Part shown: piece by piece, positions 52,854-64,000 of the stretch
Position numbering within the stretch: the stretch's first letter is position 1
Layout: every line of letters starts with the position of its first letter
Origin: Phoebastria nigripes
Taxonomy: Eukaryota > Chordata > Aves > Procellariiformes > Diomedeidae
Direction: 5' to 3'
Assembly (NCBI GenBank): GCA_035582835.1
Contig: JAYKAV010003108.1
Span: forward strand, 145,802-209,801
DNA length: 64,000 nt
Program-made: the position numbers and the translations under genes
The notes under the pieces: model-generated
Seen by the model: the letters and a program-made list of their open reading frames with translations, nothing else
Databases searched by the model: none
What the model was told of the DNA's origin: nothing

Positions 52854-55270
52854 ATAAATCAAAAGTGTTGGGCATTAGGAGAGCAAAGTACTGAATGACT
52901 TGATACAATTTCTGCAAAACTAAAATGGGTTGCAATGCATTCCTCTTCTCAGTCATTTATTACAAGCCCTGATCATGAGTTGCATCCACATTACTTCAAT
53001 ATTTCTAGATGCTTTTGAGTGTCAGTAAACACTCTGCTTTCCCTTGACATGTGTAGTCTCCTCTCTGAAAACTCTGGCAATGAAAACTCACATGTGTTGA
53101 ATAGAGCTGAAACAATTCCAACACTTAGACTGGAGCTTTACTGTGACAAGATTTGTGGCTCCAAAACTGGGTAACTGCAGGGCTGTTGGGCAGCCTTATG
53201 CATGTGCTTGCAAGTGTATGTACTACTAATGGAAGTTACTACAATAATAGAAATTTATTTTTAGTCTTGGTAAAATAGCAATAGACTGAATCAAAAATTC
53301 TGTAAAAATAAAACTTTTCTAGCTTTTTGAGAAGATGCAAGATGGAGGCAGTGGCAATTGCTGAAAACTAAGAAAACAAATAGGATTAAGATTTGTCGTG
53401 CAGGTATTTTGTCATAGAAAATGAAGCCACTGACAGAGGACCAAGGAGAGACTGAAAAAGACTTCCTTAAACCAAAGAACTAAAATTCTTTACAGGTTAG
53501 TTTTTGTTCTTACATACAGTGCTGCTGTTTCATCTAAATAGCAGAAATGGATACAATAAAAATAATACAAAGGCAGTGTTTGAGTTCTGGCCACTGTTGA
53601 ATGGCAGTAATTGGCAATGTAAAGACAGTGTTTCAGTTTTGCTCACCCTCATTTTCTAATAAAATCCCTCAAAGTAAAGGCAGATGTGTAGTTACTGCTA
53701 TATAGCAATTACACTAATGTATGGTGCTGCCCCTTAAGTAAGCAAATATCTTCACTTTAATTAAAAAAAATTGTGCATCTGAAGTTTATGTTTGATTAGG
53801 AGCCCCTAGAAATGCTGCAAAATTTTGCATGTAGGAAGGTCTAATTAACCATTACACTCAACATGAGAGAGAGATTGGGAGTTGATCATTTGCCAGCAAG
53901 CACTGCCAGTAGTAGAATACACATCTACTGAAATTAGTTTAAAAAAGCAATGTGTGAAAAATAACCTGAAAACTTTCTGAAAAATCTAAGTTTAGTTTCC
54001 CTCTAAATCTAGAGTTTCCTTGACTCTGTTTCTTGCTCCACACAGTTGATGTTTCTCTGTTCAGTTGCTGTAAATACTCCAACCTGAAATGTGGTGTGCT
54101 TGTCGTACAGTGCCACAGTGGCAGGAGAGTATTTTTTTCAACACAAGCCAGAATGGAGCAGAGAGGCAGTGTTTACGTAAAGCAAGCTGTGTGAAAGGAG
54201 TGTACTATAATTCAAGAAAAACACATATATTTATAAATGTAGAATTAAATTACTCAGGATTTTGCTAACAAGCTGTTTGTGTCTTAAGACTACATCTGCC
54301 ACCAGAATGGTATCGAAAGGAACAGCTTATCTTTCATTTAACATGTTTGTAAAAAAATCAATTGGCAAAGAAAAAAAACTTATTTCTGAAGGATGAATGC
54401 TTATGCTCTTTCTCTAGCCAGCCACACTGAACACAAAGCACTTTTGTGTAGATATCTAGAAAAGAATAATTTCCAGCTCTTTGTCTGAGCGAGGGGGATA
54501 TCTCTGAGTTAGGACATTATGTTGTGTGTATGCTGGGCACATTCTGCTATTTTTCAGTAGAGCTAAGAGAAGTAAAGTCTATGTACTTGCAGCAATCAGT
54601 TGATGGACAAAAGAATTAGTCTGGGATTTCTCTCAATGCCAGGGTCACTGTCTGTTACTGTGCATAAACATAATTTACACTTGTTGAATAACAACATAGC
54701 TATAAGAGTATTAGTGGAAAAACAGTTGCTGTTAAATACTTTAGTTTCCAGTAGCTATCAAGTGAGTTCATCAAACTTGCTGCTCAGGAGCTGTGCATAT
54801 CTCATCCAGCCTACTTATTTCCCATCCCTGTTTGGCTCATTAGGTTGGATGTATGTTTTCTTTTACTTTCGTATGTTTCCCCTGCTCCCCACTTTAAACT
54901 GTCACCTTGATGCAGTTGCAGACTGGCTGCTCCCCACAGCAGTGCCCAGCAGAGCTGTANTATGAGTGGCAGATGTTGGTCAGATGTTGACTCACTGGGT
55001 GGGCAACACTTTGGGTTTGCTCAGCCCATGAATGCCCTTTGCCCAGCCACTTGCTTTGCTTGACTGCCACGCCACAGATACTTGTCTTGTACGTTGGCAT
55101 CAAAATTCCTCAAACATCTCTCTGTGTATTTATAAACATCCTTCCCACCTAAATACTGGATTTTCAGGTTACCTTAAAGAATTTGGTAGTGCTGTGTTTG
55201 GCTGCTTCTGTATGAATGCTTCATGAGAAGCGTACTTCTGACAGATCTATAACAGCTGAAATGTGATTTT

Positions 55271-55335
55271 GGTGGGGGTTTTTTGGTTTGGTTGGTTGGT
55301 TTGGTTTGGTTTTTTTGTTTTGGTTTTTTTTTTTT
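55271..55335 (+). repeat. G/T-rich simple repeat (GGTTT-type)
   Basis: About 65 bases on the + strand consist only of G and T: GGTTT and GGTT units, then T runs. It is the opposite-strand counterpart of the A/C-rich tract at 52768-52853, so the two form an imperfect inverted repeat within the IQGAP2 pre-mRNA. Confidence 0.88.
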
Positions 55336-58300
55336 AAATGAAGCTTTTAGCATGCTACTGCATAGTCTCAATAGGGCTTAATCTATGTGTGGTTTGGAGC
55401 GGGGGGGTACAAGGAAGGACACACACAGGTATCTTCTGAATAAAGTTTTTGAATTTAAAGGGACTGGACATTTGACACTATGATAAACCTACAGTTCTCT
55501 GATAGCAAATATGTTGAAAGTAGCTGAATGCTTATTTATAAGTTTGGATTCTGTTGCAAAGATTTGATTTGTTTGAGAACTTGATGCCATGGGAGATGGG
55601 GTCACTTCGCCTTTGGGCGAGATATGACTTGGCATCCAGGTCAAGATCTGCTTTTCCACTTTGGAGAAACTCCCCTTACTGTAGTGGGGTGATGAAAATG
55701 CACCACCAATCTAGGCAACTTGGAAATGGCTGTCTCCAGAAATGTCTCTTGCTTGTAAACTGGTACTAGAAGCAGCTGAAGTTTCAGTGGCTGAGTCTGT
55801 TATGAGGGAGTAAGAATGGTGAGAGGACTATGCCCNTTCCCTTTTTTCATTTGAAATAGAGGAAAGTTGTTGTGAGAGTCTTTGGGTGTTTTTGCAGCCT
55901 AGTGAGGAAGAACAACTTGCATCTCTGCACAGGAAAAATCTGCATCTGTGGACACGGGACTTCAGCTGGGCTTTTCATTTCATTGCAAGAACATTTGCAC
56001 TCCTGAAATGCAGTCTTGGAGTGTAATGCTCATGTTCAAAATTAGGAGCAACTGGGCTGTTCAGTTTCTTTGAATATACATATTAGTCTTCCTGAGGAGG
56101 AAGAGTATGGAGACATTTTGATTATGTTGCATCTTTGTATGGAAAGCTGAAGTAAAATATGCTGTTTAAGGATTTGGCTGGGTACCAAACGAAGTGTGCA
56201 GAAGTTCTGCAAGACCTATTTTTTAAATCTTAGATGAAGGCAAATGTCTAAGGATGAAGGAGCTCTGTGTCATAGTTAGAACTGTGTATTCCTTAGTTTC
56301 AAGTTGTATCTGTTAGTGTAATTGTGCACATACTCCAATGCCCTCTTTCGGGCTCTTCCTTCTTTTTTTTTTGTAAGAATTTCTTGAGCAATTTTAGATT
56401 CAATATTTCAGGAAAATCTACTGTGACCCCAAGCAGCTGCTCTCCCTTGGTCAAGCACCTGTTTTAGTGCTCATGTCCAGACTTCTGATAATACCAGTTG
56501 AGTAGATCTGGCTGTATAGATCTTGTGCATTCCTTAAGAGTTGCGCAAATCTTCCTTTGCTGGGGTACTGCTGCATCTTGTTCTTGACCTGGGCTAAGGG
56601 ACGCCACCCCTCCACACTCCCTTTCAGACCTCTGTGAACATTGTCTACCAGGCTTTCTCTTCCCCACTGTAAATCTTGCCATCCTGGCATCCATCCTGCT
56701 GGTCCCCCTTATCTGGCTGCTGCTGTGGTTGTCTCTTCCTGCCCATTTCTCTTGTTGACGGGAACCATGTGGCATGGTGACGGTTGCACTCCTCTTCCTC
56801 TCCCCTGTGGCCGTTGCTTTCCCAGCACTGGCGGATGACTAGCGTCTCCACACTCTCCATTGCTGCCTTGCCTGTCACCCCACAGGCTGGTCGATCAGTT
56901 ATTTGTATTGTTTTTCTAATATTCTGGGCTAAACTTTTCAGCATGCTGCAGGTGAGATTGCTGTGAAAGCTAGTGGCATCTCCATGGCCCTTTTGTACAG
57001 GAGGACTTGTACTACCCACAACGGTCAGGCTCTGCAGGCTGCAACTACCAGCAGCTCAAAATATGCAAGCGCTCCTAAACCCATAAAACCACGCCCTACA
57101 GATGATAGGGGGAAGTGAGGATCCAGTTTTAGGGTTGTGAGGCTTCTGGCTGTAACTGCAGCAGCATCTTCCCAGCCTCCATGACCAGCACTGTGCAGGC
57201 ACTGTACTCGCTTGGGGTAAAGTGCAGAGAAATGGGAAGAGAAAAAGGAGGAACAAATTCGCAGGTCAAAATAGCAACCTAAGTCACTTAGGTCTTGGTG
57301 TAGGGCTGAGAGTTAACAAGCTGTGATGGTTTGCTGATTAACTTGATCAAAGTATCTAGGTCATTAATAGGCTTGGCAGCGAGGTAAATTGAGTTAAAAT
57401 ATTTTTTGATTCAAGTTGATGGGTGTAGGGGATTTTTTTTTGCTGTGTTAAATTGTTGGCTGACTGCGGTTCAGAGACCCTGAATTAACTGCTGTTGATT
57501 AAAAAAATAGAGTGCTTCTGTAAAGCATTTTCATGTTTGTTCTCCATTGTCCTATTAATTTCCACCTCAGTAAGCACAATTGTACTAAGTATCTTTGGAG
57601 GAATCTCAGTATAAAAGTAATGTCTCATCTTTTTAATGTGAAATTGCACCTCATGCCTTTTTAAGATGAAGTAATCTTTTTGTGGCAATAGTAAAGTGAG
57701 CTATACCAGCCTAAAAATTGATTTCCTAATGAAAGGGAAAGGGGGCTGATCAGGATTCCTGGGTGCCTGTCCTGTTTTTCACTTTGGTGATTTCAAAATA
57801 AAAATGACTGGTGCTACTTCAGTCTTCTAATACAGAGGTTTTTATGTTAATTCCTGTGCCTAAAAGCACTTGGAGATCTTGGGGGATGTAGTACAGGAGT
57901 AATTCCAAATAGGGCACTGTGTTGGTTGAAGCAGTTTGCACCAGCTTTGTTTCCATTGAGTTTCTCTGTAGTTTTTGTTTTTTCAATAAATGACTTCTAT
58001 AGAAATCAATGAGCAACCCATTCTCTAGGGTTCGTGCACCTAAAGGTTTGCTAAAGGGTTAGTTAGATAGAGCAAGCTGAAATATCTTTGGAAACACAGT
58101 TATTGTAGTACATGAGCTCCATAACTAGTTTGAAATAGTCTCTAAAACTTGTCAAGTTTTTCCTTCTGATTTTAAATTTCTTCCATTTTTATTTCCTCTT
58201 CACGCATGAACAAGAAAACAAAGGAACACTTTGTTTTAAATTTGCCACTTCGCGTAAACCACTGAGGTTTCCCATAAGTAGTCTTAAACATCCCAAAGTA

Positions 58301-58684
58301 GACTTAATAAGACTTTTCATGCATTATGGCATCTTGTGTTTAAATGAGGTGACCAGTAATAGCTATAGCATTCTGGCTGGGGTTGTGCAGCTGCTGTGTG
58401 CAACACTCTTGACTTGGGGTACCACTGGCAAGGAGTCACCTGCCTTTTTGCTTTCCTGCTGGTGGTTGATGTGATGACGCCAAATATCCAGAGGCATTCA
58501 AGGCTTGCGCTGAGTGGTAGTCACGGTGGGAATGGCTTTACAGGGCAGCAGAGCCTGGATGAACGTGGTTGAACAGTAGTTGTGTTACAGGGTGGGTTAG
58601 CCAGAGCACATGGGCTGGCTCGGGGGAGTCAGCTGGCGACATAGATGCTGATAGCTGATTCGCCCGTTCAAATTACTGAAAAAC

Positions 58685-58696
58685 TTTTTTTTTTTT
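58685..58696. repeat. T12 homopolymer
   Basis: A run of 12 T in intron 2, with no associated element recognised. Confidence 0.7.
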
Positions 58697-61600
58697 GTCA
58701 GGATAGAGAAAATATTTTTATGCACTGGTACTTTAAGTCACATGGCAGTGGGGTTCTTGGTTGGTGCTAGGTGCCATAAGCCAGACTTGATATACCATTG
58801 ACCTGTTTGTTGCCTTTGAATCAAGTGGTGTCCTGGTAGCTCACATTTGCCAGTGCCTAATGTCTTGTCTGGTGACTGGCAGGCTCTTGACTCATTAAGT
58901 ATTTCTTGAACCTCTCTTACTGCCTTGAGTAACCTGAGTACTGGGGCATAGATGGTAGATCTTTATCACTTGGTGATTACTCAGATTGATAGGGGTATTT
59001 CACTGTTTGTTCTTGGAGACAGATTGTCTTGTGTGTACGGATGTTGGGAATGGTGATCTCAAAGCCCTTAAACTGAAGTGCTGTCACCAGACACCACGTA
59101 TTTGTTGCATGAGATACTATTAATTACACTGTTAAATTTTTACCATACTGATTGCAATCAGTTTTTTCTTCCTAGCCTAGTCTTTGAACTGCAGCTTCAC
59201 TTTCACTCTGTCCTATTGCTACCTAAGTGCATTAATATAAACTGTTCCAAGAGAAGATTTTAGAGTTTTGCAGCTAAATCAGCTTGTTCTAGACAAGATC
59301 TAAACAAAATCTCTATTCCTGACTCCTAAATACTGTCTAGAAAGATGTGTTTGAGATGCCTGTGACTATTTTATGCAGCTTTTAATCATATGTCCTCAAT
59401 AAAAATTCCAACTTGCACTGACAAAATTGTAGCCAGGTCTTCACCAAGAGCTTGTATCTACATATTGTACAGAAATTTTGGATATCACCCTTAGCGTAAA
59501 TCAGTGTTAACTGGCTGCCTCAGCTCTCTGTAGAAAACACTATGTATAGTTTTGAAACTGGGATAATGATATGGTCCTGGAGATCCAAAGCTTTGTTCAA
59601 CAATCCTTAGTTTATGTTCTGATGATGAAGGTCAGGCTACAGAGCACTTGTGAATTTTTTTGCTGTTTTTGTTATAGAAAGGTTGCTTATCTTCACCAGT
59701 ATAAAACAATACCATGAATTTCTTGGGTTTTCATTTCTTTGTGGATTATTAAATGCTGTTCTACTGCTGCCTACCTTTTTCTCATCTACTGCAGGCCTGA
59801 TTTGTATGCATACACTTCTCAAAATTTTGTAGATTGTTATTGAGTAGGTAGGGAAGTACTGTCTTTCCAGCCACTGAAAGTGAAAATGATGGAGTAGAGT
59901 ATTGCTTGCATAACCATGGGAAGAAGAAAACAGAAAAAGGTAACTGTAGGTGCTATGCATGTAGTTTCTCACCTAAATGCCTTGGTTTTAACTTTGTTCC
60001 TCTGTCTTGTGTTTCTTTTTGACATGGGACAAAGTTTAAACTTTGCAAACTCCCGCTTGTTGCTGTTTTGCAGTGTTTACGTAACACCAAACGCTTTTAA
60101 CAACAGTTCAGCCTTTCACAAGCTGGCTTTTTCAGTCTTTTCACTTCTTTAACATCTTGTTCTCTCATCTGTGTCTTTTAATTCTTACTTGGCTGCTGTC
60201 CTGCACCTTTCTTTAAGAGTCCTAGCTGCCTGTCTGGTAGCTGTACTTCTTGGGTCCTTTTTGTGGTTTCTGTACCTGCATACTTGCTGCTAGTTGCTTT
60301 TGCAAAAGTAACCTTTGTCAGATGTTAGATATTAAAATATAAATACCTGAATCTGATCCAGTGGGCTTGAACGGGTCAAGGAGTCAGAACAGCACCCTGC
60401 ATCCTGCCATGCTTGAGTTTTGTTTCTTGCTCTGCCATAGGTCTCCTGTGTGTCCTTGACACACTCTTTACTCTGCACCTCCTCTGGGGGTTTCTGCTGA
60501 CCCAGCTGCATCAGTCGCCAAGTAAATATGCAGGTCTGCAGGTAGAGCTGTGTCTTTCTGTTGCTGGTCCTGAATCATGGACTTGACTTTAACACCTGCA
60601 CAACGTACAAGCTTTTATGCTGAATCTACACTGGAGGCACTTCCCTGGGTCACTTTTCTACCCTAGAAAAGCGTGTCGATTATAGACATGGTGGTAATGT
60701 TTATGCCTGTCATCTTACCTGCAAAGAAAAGTAATAGCATATCCCTCTGGACAGCTGAGGATTAATACTTGCATGGAAGGTACTGTGCAGTGGCAACAGG
60801 CAAACACATAGAATACCAAATCTCAATGTAAAAATGACTGTGTTGTTTTGATGTTTCTTTAGCTGTCCTTCCATGTGTGGCTAGCTTGACAGCTACTAGA
60901 AACACCACATCTGGTGATGCAATGGAGTTTGGGAGAGGGTGAACAAAAGATGCAGGTTCCCTGGTGCACAGGTTTGGTTTAGTTTTAGTAGTAGCTTCAT
61001 CAATGTCACTGTTGGATAAACCACTTTGTAGAGACTACAGCTCTGTTTTCTACAGATTTGGATTAGTAATTACTGCTGTGGCAGGGTGTAGACTTTGGGT
61101 AAAGACTTATTGTAACTGTGATTTAAGATTAGTAGGGCTATTGCGTGGTGGAAGTGTGAAGGTTATCTGAAGTACCCATTATTGGTTATTTTACTGTAAC
61201 TTTTTTGTAGCTTGCCAAGTGCATGTATCTTCTGCTACTCTTCCATTTGAGTGGGTTGTTTGGAGGACTGTTAGATTATGCCAGGCCAGAACCCTTTAAA
61301 TTGGTAAATCTGAAATACCATATGCTGGGTTTTTTGAGAGGGTGCCTTAAACTGTATTACCATATTGCAGCTGTAGAAGACATAATAGAGCAAAGCGAAC
61401 TGCAGGAGCATGTAGCAAGACAGTATAATGTGCAAGTCTAAACTATGGTCTTGGAGTCTGCAGTCACAGTGGTTTTTTTAAAGCAAACATTGTGTGTTTG
61501 GGGGAATAACTTGTTTTGCAACACTTCCACACCAACAAATGCTGTACCGTATAAAAATGCTTTTATTGCTGTGTCTGCTTCTGTTTATCAAATCAGTGCC

Positions 61601-64000
61601 TATACAGACTGGCAAAATACTAAGTTTAGATAAATTCACATGCCAAATTCAGCTTCCCTCCTTTTCAGATAAAAATTATTTGATTTGTAGGGTTGAAGGG
61701 AGACCCTTTGTGTTTGCATGTGGGACTTGCTATGGAGCTCGTGTCTGCACTACCTGAAATTTCATTAGTGGTTTGAGTCTGTCATCTGTCTGAAATTATG
61801 CTTTCTAGAGGCCACTGAGCCACCACTGCCAGACTAACACAGGAAAGACTTGTGTTTCTGCCTCTGTGGTCACTGCTGCCTGTTGGAGAGAGGGCTGTTA
61901 AAATAGGTCTAGACTCTGCAGCCGGGCGATGCACATCAATCTGAATTGGTTAACTTAGTTGCACAGAGTTTGCAAGGTTTTTACGAGAGAACTGATCTGT
62001 TTCATCCTTTTTCCCCTTTTCATCCAACTGAAAAATCAATTCCTCCTGTAAAAAGGGATACTTCAGCCCACACCTTCCCCAGATACGTTTTCCCCCCTGA
62101 GACATTTGAACATTGACAATATTTCCAGCTCATTTGCTCAGGTAAGCTGTTGGGTACTGTTCTTTCTGCTGAGAAGAATTAGGTGAACTTTCTTAGGGAG
62201 AAATACTTGCTGTGGCTGTTCAGCCTCCACCAGTGTGGCGAGCTCCCTTCCCAGTACCACTTTCTCTCCTGCCTCTTCAGCATTTGTCCCCAGCTGCTGG
62301 CAGCTTGGAGCCAGGCCAAGAGCAGGAGGATGAGATGAGGCATCCCTGTGACCATCAGCCTCGGCTTTGTTAGCATTGGCCCCTGCTCAGTGCGTTATCT
62401 CGCAGAGCAGTTGTCCAGTTTGTGGTTGATACCCGGTGCTAAATCTTAATGTCTCTGCAAACAAAGACAGCAAAACAAAGGCTGTTCTAATTGCAAAGGT
62501 TGGGGGCCTGTCGTGAAATGCAGGTGTGTGTGCTGCTGTTGCTTGTAGGGGTGTTGCTGGAGAGTCTCTAATTTTTTCCCCCACCTTAGAACTGCTGAGT
62601 AAACAGGACTTGGCTGCTGCCGGGTACCCAGCAGTCTGCAACGGCTGCGGAGCTGTGCCAGGGCTCCAGAGCGGGTTTCCTGAGCAGTACCTTACCTTGT
62701 GGACTCTAATCACTGATTAACCCACATAAGGAATGGCTGGAATAAAACAGATTAAAACAACAAATAGTATCTGTGCTGCCATCTTGTGAACCAGAATTTT
62801 ATAACATCTTTAAGGTTATTTTGTAAATATGGCAGAGTTGTCATGGCAGCAGAAATCTGGTGTGGAAAAATGTTGCTGAAATGATTTATTGCTGGTTTAG
62901 TGCACTGTACGGGGTGGGCAAGTCGTCACTGCTGCTCGCTCCTACTGATCTAAATTGAATATGAAGTGCATCAGAAAGGCTTTGATCAGGGAAACGAATG
63001 TTGCAACAAACTTCACGCAGGTGTGCACAACTCAACAAAATGCAGTAATGCGCAGTGACATCCGTATTATTTTAATACTTGTGCACGAAGAATCCATACA
63101 TGAATGTTTCATAGTTTTCAGTGTAGCTTTTACTGAAAGTCAGTATCCTCCCTGGTGAAATCATAATCATAAAAATAAGTTGAGATGTTGCTAAATCTAA
63201 CCCTAGCTGGAGACCCAGAGATCTGCAACTTCGATTTTGAACTGGCTTATGGAAGGGTAAAAAATTAGAGCACTACAGGTTAATCCAAAATCTCTTGCTA
63301 AAGGATTTGATGCTCATTATACGTGCTGAAGTTCTGAGATCTTGTGTAGCCAAGTGAGTCACGGTCTCCTCCACGACACTATCTTCATGTTACTTCTTGT
63401 ATGCAACATGAGAGAAGTGGTGACTGGAATGACCTGCATCACGTCTTCCTTCCCCACACTGCTCCAGTGACCCACAATGACAAAATGTTGTCTTCTTTCA
63501 GACAAAGTATGTTTTTAGGATGGATGAAACTTGAGATTCAGTAGAGGCTGTCACTGGAGTGTGAATCTAGAGCCTCAAATTTAGAAGATGATGTTTCCAG
63601 GGTGTCTGTCTCCAGGAGTAAGTTGGCAGCAGAGGGCTGTAGCTCTAACTTGAGCCAAGGCTCCCAACTGTAAGGAAGATTTGGGGCTGAATGCACCACA
63701 ATGTGAGAAAAAAGGTCTGAAGAGAGAAGTTTTCTCAGCTGCCTGCTCTGTCACTGCTCTCCACAGCCCCTAAGTGGAGCCTCCAAGCTTGTGCAGTCTT
63801 TTTTANACAACTCATACTTCTTGCTGTGATGGTATTCAAATTTTCTGTATCTATTTTCAGGGAATGGTTGGAAGTTTTGCATGCTTTTGCTCTGGAAATA
63901 GCATGTGGCTGTTTGTGACACAACCTTTTTCTAAGGTTTCTGGTTTAGGAGATGTATCATGCTAAAGCTTGCAGGCTAATGAGAACAAATTCCAAAGTTA

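Larger units (their letters stand above)
4343..64000 (+). other. IQGAP2: IQGAP2 gene, 5' portion (runs off the window)
   Basis: The start codon and first two coding exons are present, joined by consensus splice sites in compatible phases (phase 1, then phase 2). The gene continues beyond position 64000. The whole protein in other vertebrates is roughly 1,570-1,580 residues, with a calponin-homology domain, IQGAP-specific coiled repeats, IQ motifs, a GRD (RasGAP-related) domain and a RasGAP C-terminal domain. Only about 3% is encoded here. Transcript ends, alternative first exons and the rest of the gene cannot be seen. In mammals F2RL2 is nested further downstream in IQGAP2, and no trace of it was recognised in this window. 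Confidence 0.9.
26242..64000 (+). other. IQGAP2: IQGAP2 intron 2 (partial, at least 37,759 bp)
   Basis: The intron begins with a perfect GTAAGT donor and runs to the window edge. I looked for a phase-2 exon encoding the start of the CH domain (Trp-Met, then a conserved TTELEEGLRNGVYLAKL-type stretch) and did not find it, so exon 3 probably lies outside. No recognisable nested gene, RNA gene or intact transposon was seen. Notable content includes a GC-richer stretch around 28720-29460, a long minus-strand open region at 41095-42139 and 27-bp tandem duplications at 44738 and 48046. There are also homopolymers (T13 at 38955, T7-A17 at 47524, T12 at 58685) and two complementary simple-repeat tracts at about 52768-52853 and 55271-55335. 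Confidence 0.75.

Noticed and set aside
52684..52956. Minus-strand frame rich in Trp, Phe and Val that looks like a membrane segment
   Set aside because: The hydrophobic pattern is simply the translation of the G/T complement of the A/C-rich simple repeat.
1..64000. CRISPR arrays, operons, phage or plasmid functions, tRNA or rRNA genes
   Set aside because: The sequence is vertebrate genomic DNA with split-gene structure. No regularly spaced repeats, RNA gene hallmarks or prokaryotic gene organisation were seen.

Overview
The window is a piece of vertebrate nuclear genome holding the 5' end of one recognisable gene, IQGAP2, on the + strand. Two coding exons are clear: exon 1 (coding part 4343-4388) and exon 2 (26142-26241). 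Spliced across consensus GT/AG sites they give the first 48 complete codons plus two bases of an IQGAP2-type N-terminus. It begins MHHEELAPLQRPRYG, and the junction codon restores a Ser that is conserved as far as I recall the family. No prokaryotic or viral gene organisation is visible. Low repeat content (no SINE or LINE recognised by eye), short introns compared with what I recall for mammalian IQGAP2, and A/C- and G/T-rich simple repeats suggest a bird or other sauropsid draft assembly. That is inference. In chicken this neighbourhood is expected on the Z chromosome, again from general synteny knowledge.

Layout. 1-3944: upstream flank with no supported gene. 3945-3970: T then G homopolymers running into a 163-base gap (3971-4133). 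4134 to about 4400: very GC- and CpG-rich promoter / 5' UTR region with GC boxes, a (CGG)6 tract and the IQGAP2 start codon. 4389-26141: intron 1 (21,753 bp), which starts with a degenerate 40-bp tandem repeat. 26142-26241: exon 2. 26242-64000: intron 2, still unfinished at the window end. Exon 3, where the calponin-homology domain should start, was not found.

IQGAP2 is a large cytoplasmic scaffold that binds actin, calmodulin and active Cdc42/Rac1. The window holds only its extreme N-terminus. Everything else is intronic or flanking sequence with small tandem duplications, homopolymers, complementary simple repeats and scattered single ambiguous bases. Several open frames of 180-250 codons exist, but none is recognisable and most overlap others in different frames or on the opposite strand, so they are not called as genes. 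I found no convincing new biological system. The points most worth a second look are an overlapping out-of-frame reading frame across the IQGAP2 exon 1-2 junction, the gapped promoter, and the complementary repeat pair in intron 2.
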